Source: Firmicutes bacterium UBA7510 (GTDB taxonomy: Bacteria > Bacillota > Clostridia > Tissierellales > Sedimentibacteraceae). From it: DNA of 31,898 nucleotides. The stretch's first letter is position 1, and each line of letters starts with the position of its first letter. The position numbers and the translations under genes were made by a program. The notes under the pieces were generated by a model. It was not told the origin of the DNA. It was given only the letters and a program-made list of their open reading frames with translations, and made no database searches. Below are positions 8,201 to 16,323 of the stretch, in pieces. Location of the stretch: the NCBI GenBank assembly GCA_002479485.1, contig DLNM01000066.1:1-31898 (forward strand), written 5' to 3'.

Positions 8201-8825
8201 GCTTATTGTTTTTGATTTATTCTTAGAAAAAAAGCTTGAGCAGTTAAAAAGTGAAATAAATAATGCACTAATAACGCTTAACAATGATATAGAGGCATTA
8301 AAGCTAAAGGTTGAGGGATATATAAAAAATTCTATTGCAGACCTTACCAATGAAGCCAAAGCAATAATATTTGAGAATGGTTATGAAAAGCTAAAAGATG
8401 AAGCTAAAAAAAGCTTCAAGAACTTAACTGATGATGTTAAACAAAATGCAAATGAAGTGATAGATAATTTTGTAAATAAGGTAACAGTTGGAGATATAGC
8501 TACAAACAATACTTCTTTTAGGACAGGTATAACTACAAATTTAACTATTAGCTATAAAGAGTATATTAAGATATTTTTGTTTTCGGGAATGTTAGCTGGC
8601 AAAGATAATATTTACATATCAAGGATGTGTGACCTTATTAAATTAAATTTAGTATGCTCTACTAGTGCGCCGATGTCAGATTTTACATTAAAAAACTCTT
8701 ATACAATGCTAAAAATAGATACTCAGGCTAGCGTAAGAACTACATTTATGAAACATAAATTATTTACAAATCCTTGGAATGAAAATAAATGCTATATAAA
8801 TTATTCAACTATTTATGGGTATTAA
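5292..8825 (+). CDS. Giant DUF5702/TadG-like surface protein
   Basis: 1177 residues. The N-terminus (NNGAITVFLSLILVPILILA, then AVDAIRIYGAKAIVSGSAELAMN and YDQVLKDVYGILSI) matches the DUF5702 family of Firmicutes Tad loci, the likely counterpart of TadG. One N-terminal helix anchors it and most of the chain should lie outside the membrane. The middle (about 190-560) and C-terminal thirds are rich in Lys, Glu and Asn and look like long coiled-coil helices; a second hydrophobic stretch lies near residues 795-835. There is no Glu at +5 after Gly9, so it is probably not processed like a prepilin. SD AGGGG is 8 bases before the ATG. Role inferred: structural or anchoring partner of the pilus at the cell surface. 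Confidence 0.78.
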   Translation: MGIFYRNNGAITVFLSLILVPILILAGIAVDAIRIYGAKAIVSGSAELAMNTGLASYDQVLKDVYGILSISADENELTNNLIKYFENTINSMGLELNEEDSYTKAIIQDIKNMISSPEKLEFNNLIDMETVNFVAKGVDGTQLYYPETVKRQIVEYMKYRGVVSLGSNFLDKANMFKEVPKQQEVIETKVEYENSLSDIDSACKEIYIAITKYNNLKNELNNYSLDNFYTDSTKGTSTYLGLKDINRLLISVYSNNAFIENPSKIIVNTSGLSYHDVYSYLNSQIGQNLINSIGKLDDKNSVDETIKYFFNINENSNDIVKITKYYNVLPDKFASYRSELIREFEREERIAREAAKKNNVPFVPSENTALIEAENEYSDLMNELNIQMSTINIYYNDLGNRKDYISNLVENELEKLNSDFNKKYLLIKEIKNQANIASEKLNILLKDIIPEVESKNKAWEKKLNSLSEGDVKNSLKLQYEEISKSLDKEEIKKLKDIMNNNKNFYEKYQANLDNVKYLNKLFIKEKLDISVNNLSKSISFNSINYDLALKEADDMFLNNFYAPNSSSLSGLATKIFNESSFYQYLNKVYRGLIDENSSTNIYKEDAEVKKENLFDLVNTTINTYEKETNNKDAINLVPIDGEIYEDLATTLINVSLEESSENVDRLSSNENLAANKKIANNQTKTMKNSVGIIEGLGNFTGNLAEGARDYLFVTEYMTEMFSCHTTNIDNSIEKTLSGIEISKDNNYLFGSEMEYILWGQKGENTNKNNLYTTSSIFGLRFVLNTIYAYTDMEIKTFTLAAAISLAGFTGFGVPLVQNILILALAMGESALDISKLLKGQNVVLYKTYTTWVLKPSGISREAISYTLKTATEEALDKMSNKIIELAESTTDENVYKLETAFDEYSESLANDLAISVSNLVLTPIQTELTVWIETNTLTKVESLNDSIDSIYKSLRGEIAKEPESFAKNIKLIVFDLFLEKKLEQLKSEINNALITLNNDIEALKLKVEGYIKNSIADLTNEAKAIIFENGYEKLKDEAKKSFKNLTDDVKQNANEVIDNFVNKVTVGDIATNNTSFRTGITTNLTISYKEYIKIFLFSGMLAGKDNIYISRMCDLIKLNLVCSTSAPMSDFTLKNSYTMLKIDTQASVRTTFMKHKLFTNPWNENKCYINYSTIYGY

Positions 8826-8845
8826 GGAAGCGAGGTAAACGAGTA

Positions 8846-10147
8846 ATGTTAAAGGAAAATAAAGGTTCATTAACAGTTGAGGCTTCTTTATCGATGATAA
8901 TATTTATATTTGCATTTTTATCAATTTTATATCTATGTAAATTTGCTAAAGCGCAGGTTGTTTTGCAGCATGCTGTAAATCAAACTGCTAAGGAAATTTC
9001 ACAATATAGTTACATAACAAATAAATTAGGATTAAAAAATGATAAGACTGAAGGGAATAAAACAATTGAAGACACAGATAAGATGATTTCTGAGGTAGTT
9101 AATTTAATAAATGTTGTAAATACAGAAAAGGTGAGGATTGAAGATTTAGATATAAACAGAAACGATATAGTCATCGATGATTATTATGATGCCATTAAAA
9201 CATATAAAAAGTATGATGAAGCAGGAAATACAATAAAAGATTCATATGAAAATATAGAGGAAGCTACAGAGTCACTAATTGGCAATGCTAAGGAATATTT
9301 GAAGGATCCAAAGGCGCTGTTAAACGGATTTGTAGCAATTGCAAAGAATGAAATAGCAGATTTTGCTGTATCTAAATATATAGCAGCACCTATGAGTAAG
9401 CTTCTCATTCAAAAATATCTTCCAACTGGTTCTCAAAGTGCTGATATGTACTTAAGAAGGCTTGGGGTGGATAATGGATTAGATGGACTTAATTTTGATA
9501 CATCAACAATTTTTAAAGATGGAAGCAATATAAATATTACATTAATATATAACATGTCACTAAACATACCGCTATTTCCGAAAAAAACATTGTGCTTTAG
9601 AATTAATGCTTCTACTATTGGTTGGCAATCAAAATTGTTTTATGACGAGAAAGAAAATGATAATAATCAAGATTATATAAACATTTGGGATTATGGTGGA
9701 GCTAGAACAACAGATGAATTTACAAAAATCTTGATGAAGGAGCGAAATGTTTTAGCTGTGAGAACTCCGCTTTCTCTTGATTTTTACGATAATACTAATA
9801 ATACTTATACTTATGTACATTCTATGAACACTGAACTTAAGTCTTATTCAAATGATGAAAAGTTAAATTTGTCACATATAAAGAGCAAAATTAAATTCTA
9901 TGCTAAGGATGCTATTAAGGATACAAAAAGAACAGAAAAAGTCACTATGGAGGATGGAGTGGTTTATGATTCATCTAGTATTAAAAACAGTCAAAATATA
10001 AAAATTATTATGGTATTAAAAGAAAGTGCTGTTGGCAGTTCTAATGAGCTTAACGAAATAATTTTGGAAATTAAAAAAGAGTTGAAAGAAGATAATTTAG
10101 AAATTGAGTTTTACTTTAGCGATGGATTAATTCAGGTAGGTGATTAA
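8846..10147 (+). CDS. Second TadE-like pseudopilin (TadF-type)
   Basis: 433 residues from the chosen ATG. KG-SLTVEASLSMIIFIFAFLSILYL is a TadE/TadF prepilin signal: Gly7 then Glu12 at +5, then the membrane helix. The remainder is a long extracytoplasmic domain with a probable globular part (FRINASTIGWQSKLFY) and a C-terminal segment resembling a conserved tail of such proteins (IKIIMVLKESAVGSSNELN). An upstream in-frame ATG at 8789 would overlap the previous gene and bury the prepilin signal, so 8846 with GAGG at 8832-8835 is preferred. Its stop overlaps the tadV start by one base (TAATG). Confidence 0.8.
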   Translation: MLKENKGSLTVEASLSMIIFIFAFLSILYLCKFAKAQVVLQHAVNQTAKEISQYSYITNKLGLKNDKTEGNKTIEDTDKMISEVVNLINVVNTEKVRIEDLDINRNDIVIDDYYDAIKTYKKYDEAGNTIKDSYENIEEATESLIGNAKEYLKDPKALLNGFVAIAKNEIADFAVSKYIAAPMSKLLIQKYLPTGSQSADMYLRRLGVDNGLDGLNFDTSTIFKDGSNINITLIYNMSLNIPLFPKKTLCFRINASTIGWQSKLFYDEKENDNNQDYINIWDYGGARTTDEFTKILMKERNVLAVRTPLSLDFYDNTNNTYTYVHSMNTELKSYSNDEKLNLSHIKSKIKFYAKDAIKDTKRTEKVTMEDGVVYDSSSIKNSQNIKIIMVLKESAVGSSNELNEIILEIKKELKEDNLEIEFYFSDGLIQVGD

Positions 10148-10701
10148 TGGAAATGGAAAGAAACAAAACTATTGTTTTTTATAGTATGATTTGTGTTGTT
10201 TTTTCAATTGTATGCTTTTTTATCTTAATAAATTATGATTATCCAATTATAAGAATTTTAAGATATTTATTCTTAATAAATATGCTAATAACACTTGCTT
10301 ACATTGATTATAAAAAAAGAATAATACCAAATAAAATCTTGCTCATAATGCTTGGTATAAGGATAGCTTTTATAGCTATTGAGTGCTTATTATATAAAGA
10401 CTTGATTAATTCCATTGTTTTATCAGCATTTTTAGGATTGATAACAGGTAGTGGAGTTTTTCTCATAGCATCATTTATTATAAGAAATTCACTAGGAATG
10501 GGGGATATTAAACTAATGGGAGTCATTGGCTTTTATGTTGGTATATCAGATTTATTTAGTTGCATGCTTTTTTCTCTTATTATATCTTTAATAGTTGGAT
10601 GTATTCTAATAATAACTAAAAAAATTACCAGTAAGGACTTTATACCTTTTGCTCCTTTTTTAGCGCTTGGAACTGTGTTGACTTTATTATTTAAATTATA
10701 G
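10147..10701 (+). CDS. tadV: TadV/CpaA prepilin peptidase (A24 family)
   Basis: 184-residue polytopic membrane aspartic protease that removes leader peptides from the pilin and TadE-like proteins. The two A24 catalytic aspartates are visible: the first in YIDYKKRIIPNKIL, the second in the GxGD motif of GMGDIKLMG. About six membrane helices are predicted by hydropathy. It lacks the N-terminal zinc/methylase domain of PilD, as expected for the short TadV/CpaA type. Start and stop overlap (TAATG) couples it to the preceding gene; a second ATG lies two codons in. Confidence 0.9.
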   Translation: MEMERNKTIVFYSMICVVFSIVCFFILINYDYPIIRILRYLFLINMLITLAYIDYKKRIIPNKILLIMLGIRIAFIAIECLLYKDLINSIVLSAFLGLITGSGVFLIASFIIRNSLGMGDIKLMGVIGFYVGISDLFSCMLFSLIISLIVGCILIITKKITSKDFIPFAPFLALGTVLTLLFKL

Positions 10702-10706
10702 GTGAT

Positions 10707-10761
10707 AGAGTGAAGAAAAAACACTCTTCACTCTATGGAAGAATCAAAAAAATGATTCTTC
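10707..10761 (+). repeat. Intercistronic double-hairpin element, copy 2
   Basis: The gap between tadV and the WG-repeat gene repeats the element at 2338. Stem 1 (10705-10716 with 10725-10736) reaches 12 bp with an 8-base loop. Stem 2, GAAGAATC/GATTCTTC (10738-10745 with 10754-10761), has an 8-base loop. Against copy 1 the stem arms are identical except for the T-A to C-G swap in stem 2; the other differences lie in loops. Both copies are intercistronic in the same operon and on the same strand, with no U-tract, so an RNA-level role (processing, stability, coupling) is likelier than termination. Confidence 0.8.
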
Positions 10762-10790
10762 AAATTTTATGGTGCCATAAAACTGTGTAA
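10710..10790 (+). CDS. Possible 26-residue peptide in hairpin element copy 2
   Basis: GTG-initiated, with AGGTGAT (10700-10706) close upstream, a good match to the anti-SD. It encodes MKKKHSSLYGRIKKM followed by ILQILWCHKTV, a basic then hydrophobic peptide. Its TAA (10788-10790) lies one base before the GGAG that serves the next gene, so it could couple translation. The C-terminal part differs from copy 1 because of a frame change. Unrecognised; it may be only a by-product of the conserved hairpins. Confidence 0.32.
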   Translation: MKKKHSSLYGRIKKMILQILWCHKTV

Positions 10791-10803
10791 TGGAGTGAAA
10801 AAT

Positions 10804-12120
10804 ATGAAAAAAATAATTCTTATAGCAATGATTTTTTTATTAGCTGGCTCATGGTATTTTGTAATAGCGAATGGAAGTCAAAAGCATGAAGATTACAATA
10901 AATATATAAGTGATGCTAATAAGTATCTAGATAAAAAAATATATGTTGATGCAATTGAATGTTATAAAAAAGCAATAGAAATTTATCCTAATATTTTTAA
11001 AAATAAATTACATCTTGCTAATATCTACAAAGAAGTAAAATTTTATAGCTCATTCGAAAGCTACTGTATAGAATTGACCGAAGAATACAAAGACAATGTA
11101 GAAATAATAAGCATACTTGGTGATTATTATGTTGAAGTTGGGAAAGAAGAAAAGGCTATATCCCTTTATAAATCATACTTATCAGAATATAAGGATGAAA
11201 ATGTAATCGCAGAAAAATTAAACGAACTAAAATCTGCATTCAATATTAATTATAATAACTATACAGATATCTCAACATTCCATAATGGATATGCTATTTT
11301 TAAAAAGGCTAATAAGTATGGTATTATGGACAATAATGGGGACGTGATAGTTAAAGCTATTTATGATAATGCTGGAGTCTATAGTAGAATTGACTCTTTG
11401 AAATTAGCACCAGTATTACTTGAAGATGAATATTTCTATATAGATTTAGAAGGTAATAGGCGTTTAGTTGCTGATATAAATTATGATTACTTAGGTAGTT
11501 TTTCTAATAATGGGTTAGCCGTCTTTAAAAAAGATAATTTTTATGGGTACCTCGATAAAGAATTTAATGAATTAGATGGTAAATATGATTATGCTAGTAC
11601 CTTTTATGATAACAATGTAGCAGCTATAAAAATTAATGAAAAGTGGTTTTTAATAAATGAAAGCTTAGAAAAAATAAATAGTGACCAATATGATGAAATT
11701 AAGGTAGATGATTTAGGCTGTGCAGTACGATCTAATATTATTTTTGCTAGACAAAATGATAAATATATGATGATAGACGTAAATGGAAATAGAATTACTG
11801 AGCCAATATTTGAAGATGTTGATTTTTTCATAACACTTAATGAATTTGCAGCTGTAAAAATTAATGGCAAATGGGGATTTATAGACTATAAAGGTAATAT
11901 TGTAATAGAGCCAAAATATAATAATGCATTTTCATTTTCATGTGGATTAGCGCCTGTCTTAATTGAAGATAAATGGGGATATATAGATATAAATGAAAAT
12001 TTAGTTATAAGTCCGCAGTTTAATATGGCAAAATCCTTTAATAGTTCTGGTATAGCAGCAGTTCTAAAATCTGAATGGCAATTGTTACAATTAAAATATT
12101 ATGAAAAAGGGGTAAATTAA
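10804..12120 (+). CDS. TPR and WG-repeat membrane-anchored protein
   Basis: 438 residues. An N-terminal signal/anchor helix (IILIAMIFLLAGSWYFVIA) is followed by about two TPR-like units (residues 30-140, for example AIECYKKAIEIYP) and then a run of WG repeats to the end: KYGIMDNNGD, YGYLDKEF, YMMIDVNGN, KWGFIDYKGNIVIEPKYN and KWGYIDINENLVISPQF. WG repeats form extracytoplasmic binding surfaces; the ligand is unknown. ATG 10804 is chosen because GGAG (10792-10795) lies eight bases upstream; the GTG at 10795 overlaps that SD. It abuts the FHA gene, so a role as a sensor or scaffold in pilus control is plausible but inferred. Confidence 0.82.
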   Translation: MKKIILIAMIFLLAGSWYFVIANGSQKHEDYNKYISDANKYLDKKIYVDAIECYKKAIEIYPNIFKNKLHLANIYKEVKFYSSFESYCIELTEEYKDNVEIISILGDYYVEVGKEEKAISLYKSYLSEYKDENVIAEKLNELKSAFNINYNNYTDISTFHNGYAIFKKANKYGIMDNNGDVIVKAIYDNAGVYSRIDSLKLAPVLLEDEYFYIDLEGNRRLVADINYDYLGSFSNNGLAVFKKDNFYGYLDKEFNELDGKYDYASTFYDNNVAAIKINEKWFLINESLEKINSDQYDEIKVDDLGCAVRSNIIFARQNDKYMMIDVNGNRITEPIFEDVDFFITLNEFAAVKINGKWGFIDYKGNIVIEPKYNNAFSFSCGLAPVLIEDKWGYIDINENLVISPQFNMAKSFNSSGIAAVLKSEWQLLQLKYYEKGVN

Positions 12121-13401
12121 ATGCTAGATACTATCTTTAGCTTTGAAAATAGCTGCAATCGAAATTATTTAGTATATATTATTAAAGACATAAAAGAAAT
12201 TGATAAAGTAGAGCATAATATGATAACAAATAATATAATAGAGGGGCTATTAAACATAAGTTATAGCAGCATTGATGATAGATATTTTTACAAGTATGAT
12301 ATATCTTCAAAAATTCCACTGAAAAGATATCTTAGTGGCTGTAATGATACGGATAAGATATTCAAAATATTATTAAATTCACTTGACGTTTTTATTGAAG
12401 TTGAGGATTTTATGATTTTAAAAGAGCATATTATACTGGATGAAAATTATATTTTTGTTAATGTATCGGACATTAGTTTGCATTTCGTATGCTTGCCTAT
12501 TAATGATAATAATGAAAATATTATTAATAGATATAATTTAAAGAGTTTTATAAATAATATCATTGGCTATTTAAGCATCGAAGATTTTGAAAATAAAAAT
12601 TTAATTTATTTATTAAAGGATGTTTTAAATAAAGATGACTCATTTGATATCAAGGAAATTTTAAGTGTTTTAAAAAATCTTGATAACAACAAAAATTTTA
12701 TTAAGCAAGAAAAAATTAATAAAATTGATAAGGAAGAAAAAAAGATAGAAATAGCATGTGATATCCTAAATAATACTCAAAAAAGGAACATTAAAAAATT
12801 AAATGATGACAAGATTATAAAGGAAAAAAAAGTTGAAAATTTTGACTTTTTAGTTCCTGGACAGGAAGAGAAGGTTAAGATAAAGAAAAAAGATAATAAA
12901 ATAGATTTGAAAAAATTTTTTAAAATATCAAAACAGGACAAAAAGTCTGTAGTTAAAGAAAATAAGCTAGATAAAATACAGGAGATAAAAATTAACGACG
13001 AAAATGATGAAAGTGCAACCTACAGTCATACAGTATTAATAAAAAGACCAAATGCTAATGAACAAACGTCACTACTTAATGCTCTAAATAGCGGATTATA
13101 TCCAAGCTTTCCATATTTAATTAGAAAAAAGAACGGTGAAAAAATAAATATTACCAGTGATTTATTTAGGATAGGAAAGGAAATAGATTATGTTGATTAT
13201 GCAATTAAGGATAATAATACAATTAGCAGAGCACACGCAGATATAATTAAAATAAATAAGGATTACTATATCCAAGATAATAATTCAAAAAATTATACAT
13301 ATGTCAACGACAATATGGTATGTGATGGACAGGCTGTTAAGTTAGAGCATAACTATGAAATTAAGTTATCAAATGAATTGTTTATATTTAAATTGTATTA
13401 A
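12121..13401 (+). CDS. DUF6382-like N-terminus with C-terminal FHA domain
   Basis: 426 residues. The N-terminal 200 residues resemble the DUF6382 region found with FHA domains in Firmicutes (helical and hydrophobic, YLSGCNDTDKIFKILLNSL); a Lys-rich linker follows (about 205-300). An FHA domain fills the last 95 residues, with RIGKE near 350, ISRAHADI near 367 and DNNSKNYTYVN near 386, matching the FHA pattern GR-SRxHA-NG/S with some drift. FHA domains bind phosphothreonine, so the adjacent kinase (23 bases downstream) is the probable writer. The ATG follows the WG stop codon directly; SD AAAAGGGG at 12104-12111. Confidence 0.85.
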   Translation: MLDTIFSFENSCNRNYLVYIIKDIKEIDKVEHNMITNNIIEGLLNISYSSIDDRYFYKYDISSKIPLKRYLSGCNDTDKIFKILLNSLDVFIEVEDFMILKEHIILDENYIFVNVSDISLHFVCLPINDNNENIINRYNLKSFINNIIGYLSIEDFENKNLIYLLKDVLNKDDSFDIKEILSVLKNLDNNKNFIKQEKINKIDKEEKKIEIACDILNNTQKRNIKKLNDDKIIKEKKVENFDFLVPGQEEKVKIKKKDNKIDLKKFFKISKQDKKSVVKENKLDKIQEIKINDENDESATYSHTVLIKRPNANEQTSLLNALNSGLYPSFPYLIRKKNGEKINITSDLFRIGKEIDYVDYAIKDNNTISRAHADIIKINKDYYIQDNNSKNYTYVNDNMVCDGQAVKLEHNYEIKLSNELFIFKLY

Positions 13402-13424
13402 AATCGGTAAAATGAGAGGATTTT

Positions 13425-14420
13425 ATGATTAAAATTGGTGATTTACTTGATAATACTTATGTGATAGAAGAGCGAATAGGCTCTGGCGGTAGTGGAATTA
13501 TATATAAAGCCTATCACACAAGATTGAAAAAGAATGTAGTTATAAAGCAGATAAAAAGTGAGCTAAGAGGTAAAATTAATGAACGTAGTGAGGTTGATAT
13601 TCTTAAAAATTTAAAGCATACGTATTTACCGCAGGTATATGATTTCATAACAGATGATGATGATATTTATACAGTTATGGACTATATTCCAGGCTTGAGT
13701 CTTTTAGAGGAGCTAAAAAAAAGAAGAAGATTTTCTCAAAAAAAAGTCATTAAGTGGGGTATACAATTATGTGAGGCACTTTCTTATTTACATAGTAGAT
13801 CTACACCTATAATACATAGCGATATAAAGCCTGATAATATAATGCTAACTCCTGAAGACAATATATGTTTAATTGATTTTAATGTATCATTGCTATTTAG
13901 TAATGATGTAAATGTTGTAGGCTTTAGCGAAGGTTATTCTCCGCCTGAGCAAGTTTCTATTTTTAATGTTATAGATAGAATGACTGTACCCAGAAAAACA
14001 GCAGATAAAAATTCAGATACAGTTTTTTTAGAATTAAATAGTGGCAGACCAAGAAGCAATATAAAACAAACAAAATGTAAAATTGATATTAGGTCTGATA
14101 TATATAGTTTAGGAGCTACTTTGTATCATTTGATTTCTGGAGAAAGACCTGAAAATTCAAACATCGATATTATTCCGCTTGATAGCTACAACATAAAAAT
14201 TGGTCATAGCTTAAAGCAAATAATAAGCAAGGCCATGAATAAAGATATTGAAAGTAGATACGAAACAATAGGTGACATGCTGTATGATTTGAATAATATT
14301 AACAAACACGATTATTTATATGAAAAAAAAGTCAGAAGAAAAAGAAGGTTGTTAATTTATATAGGTTTATTTATTCTCTTGATTTTTATTGCTACTATCA
14401 TCTTTATCTTAATAAAATAA
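13425..14420 (+). CDS. Membrane-anchored Ser/Thr protein kinase
   Basis: 331 residues. Hanks-type kinase domain (about 10-295) followed by one C-terminal membrane helix (309-330) with almost nothing outside, so no PASTA sensor. Visible motifs: Gly loop IGSGGSGIIYKAY (18-30), catalytic Lys41 in VVIK, HSDIKPDN (131-138) in place of HRDxKxxN, DFN (151-153) in place of DFG, and GYSPPEQ for the P+1/APE region, then a 45-residue insertion. The Asp, Lys and Asn needed for catalysis are present, so it should be active but of the non-RD type. Likely substrates are Tad machine or WG/FHA proteins (inference). No phosphatase gene is nearby. Confidence 0.88.
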   Translation: MIKIGDLLDNTYVIEERIGSGGSGIIYKAYHTRLKKNVVIKQIKSELRGKINERSEVDILKNLKHTYLPQVYDFITDDDDIYTVMDYIPGLSLLEELKKRRRFSQKKVIKWGIQLCEALSYLHSRSTPIIHSDIKPDNIMLTPEDNICLIDFNVSLLFSNDVNVVGFSEGYSPPEQVSIFNVIDRMTVPRKTADKNSDTVFLELNSGRPRSNIKQTKCKIDIRSDIYSLGATLYHLISGERPENSNIDIIPLDSYNIKIGHSLKQIISKAMNKDIESRYETIGDMLYDLNNINKHDYLYEKKVRRKRRLLIYIGLFILLIFIATIIFILIK

Positions 14421-14427
14421 ATCAATG

Positions 14428-14456
14428 TTGACATTAGGCAGTATAAAAGTTACAAT
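14428..14456 (+). promoter_or_regulatory. Consensus sigma-A promoter for the oligoendopeptidase
   Basis: TTGACA (14428-14433), 17-base spacer, TACAAT (14451-14456), about 80 bases before the peptidase start. It separates this gene from the Tad operon. I see no convincing terminator after the kinase, so some read-through from the operon is possible. Confidence 0.75.
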
Positions 14457-14543
14457 TAGTATATATGAATAAAATAGAAAAAAATATATATTTTGCTAAT
14501 TTGAATAATTACATTTTGTGCAAATAATCGCATGGAGGTATTT

Positions 14544-16238
14544 ATGAACAAATTTAAACAATTAGTTTATATCCGACCTAATGTTAAGGAAGTGAAAAGA
14601 GAGTTTAAATTACTTATAAAGGATTTTAAAAAAGCCGAGAGTTATGAGAAAGCTAAACAAATTTATCTTTTATTGCAGAATCTTATTATGGAAGTAGCCA
14701 CAAACTATATAATAGCCAGCATACGCAATACAATAAACACTTCTGATGAGTTTTATGAAGATGAAATGAAATTTTTTAATGATGAATTACCAAAGATGAT
14801 GTTGATGGTAAAAAAAGGTCAAGAATCAGTTTTAAAATCTAAATTTATATTAGACTTTGATAAAGAATTTGGTAAACATTATACGGATACAATAAAAGCG
14901 GCACAAAAAACTATGAATCTTAAAGTAGTTCTAAACCTTACAAAGGAAAATAATTTAAAAACTGCTTATTCAAAAAAGGTAGCCTCTTGTAAAACTATAT
15001 TTAGAGGTGAAGAATGTAATTTCTATGGCTTATTAAAGCACATGCAGAGTATAGATAGAGAAGAACGTAAAGAAGCATTTAATTCATTTGCATATATGTA
15101 TGAGGAAGTTTCTCAAGAGCTTGATGAAATATATGATAAACTTGTTGAAGTACGTGCGAAAATAGCAAAAAAATTAAAGTTTCAAAATTATATAGACTAC
15201 ATTTATCTAAATAGAGGAAGATTAGACTATGGTCCGAAGGATGTGGAAGCGTTTCGTAATCATGTAATTAATTACATAGTACCAGTTTGTATGCAATTGT
15301 ATCAAGAGCAGGCAAAAAGACTTGGATTGGACAAATTAGAGTACTATGATGAAGATATAATGTTTGGAGATGGCAATGCTGTACCTATTGGTGATAAAGA
15401 TTATATTGTAAATACAGCACAAAAGATGTATCGTGAGTTATCAAAAGAAACTTCTGATTTTTTTGACTTTATGGTAAGATATGAATTGTTTGACTTAGAG
15501 ACAAAGCCCAATAAGCATTTAGGGGGATACTGCACTGGTTTACCGAAATTTAAAGCACCATTTATTTTCTCAAACTTTAATAGAACAAGTGCTGATGTTG
15601 ATGTTTTAACTCATGAGGCAGGTCATGCCTTTGAAGCCTATACTGCTATGAGAGAGCAACCATTATTTGAATATATATCTTCAACAAGTGAAGTAAATGA
15701 AATACATTCAATGGCTATGGAATACTTTACATATCCGTGGATGGAAGACTTTTTTGGTGAAAATGTTAATAAATATCACTATTCACATATGGCTGAAAGC
15801 TTAATGGCTATACCATATAGGTGCTGTGTAGATGAATTTCAGCATAAGGTTTTTGAAAATCCAAAAATGTCAGCCAAAGAGCGTCGCAATGTATGGCATA
15901 ATTTAGAGAAAAAATATATGCCTTGGCGCAGTTATGATGGAAATGCCTTTTTTGGTGAAGGCGGATTCTGGATGCAAAAACAACATGTTTTCCTTTATCC
16001 ATTCTACTACATAGATTATAATTTAGCACAAATTTGTGTATTTGAATTATACGGAAGAATGAAAGAAGACAAAAATACTGCTTGGGAAGATTACTATAGA
16101 CTATGCAAAGCTGGTGGAAGTAAAGGATACTTTGAATTACTTAAGTTAGCGAATTTAAGTAACCCATTTGAAGAGGGAACCGTTAAGAAAGCAGTTGATA
16201 TAGTTTTAGAGGATTTAAAAACTGTTACATACGCGTAA
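14544..16238 (+). CDS. M3 family oligoendopeptidase
   Basis: 564-residue cytoplasmic zinc peptidase that cuts short oligopeptides, as in PepF-like M3B enzymes. The zinc motif HEAGH is at 357-361, with Glu386 in NEIHS 25 residues on as third ligand; helix-rich flanks have normal spacing. Length matches the family (about 560-600). ATG 14532 overlaps the SD GGAGG (14534-14538), so the ATG at 14544, five bases after it, is used. Own promoter upstream and terminator downstream: a single-gene unit. In an amino-acid fermenter it would finish degradation of imported peptides. Confidence 0.92.
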   Translation: MNKFKQLVYIRPNVKEVKREFKLLIKDFKKAESYEKAKQIYLLLQNLIMEVATNYIIASIRNTINTSDEFYEDEMKFFNDELPKMMLMVKKGQESVLKSKFILDFDKEFGKHYTDTIKAAQKTMNLKVVLNLTKENNLKTAYSKKVASCKTIFRGEECNFYGLLKHMQSIDREERKEAFNSFAYMYEEVSQELDEIYDKLVEVRAKIAKKLKFQNYIDYIYLNRGRLDYGPKDVEAFRNHVINYIVPVCMQLYQEQAKRLGLDKLEYYDEDIMFGDGNAVPIGDKDYIVNTAQKMYRELSKETSDFFDFMVRYELFDLETKPNKHLGGYCTGLPKFKAPFIFSNFNRTSADVDVLTHEAGHAFEAYTAMREQPLFEYISSTSEVNEIHSMAMEYFTYPWMEDFFGENVNKYHYSHMAESLMAIPYRCCVDEFQHKVFENPKMSAKERRNVWHNLEKKYMPWRSYDGNAFFGEGGFWMQKQHVFLYPFYYIDYNLAQICVFELYGRMKEDKNTAWEDYYRLCKAGGSKGYFELLKLANLSNPFEEGTVKKAVDIVLEDLKTVTYA

Positions 16239-16246
16239 AATTATAT

Positions 16247-16280
16247 AAAAGCCTTATAATATCTGTTTATAAGGCTTTTT
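16247..16280 (+). terminator. Terminator of the oligoendopeptidase gene
   Basis: A 13-bp stem (16247-16259 with 16267-16279) with a 7-base loop, ending in a T-run. The arm AAAAGCCTTATAA pairs perfectly. The A-rich upstream side lets it also work weakly in reverse. Confidence 0.88.
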
Positions 16281-16300
16281 AATTATTATATTTGTTTACA

Positions 16301-16323
16301 TTAGTATATACTAATCTAGATTA
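16301..16323. promoter_or_regulatory. Two abutting palindromes upstream of trxB
   Basis: TTAGTATATACTAA (16301-16314) is a perfect 14-base palindrome and TAATCTAGATTA (16312-16323) a perfect 12-base one overlapping it. They sit in the 210-base AT-rich gap before trxB and could be an operator, but the rest of the gap (16324-16476) is nearly pure A/T and shows no convincing promoter. Confidence 0.35.
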
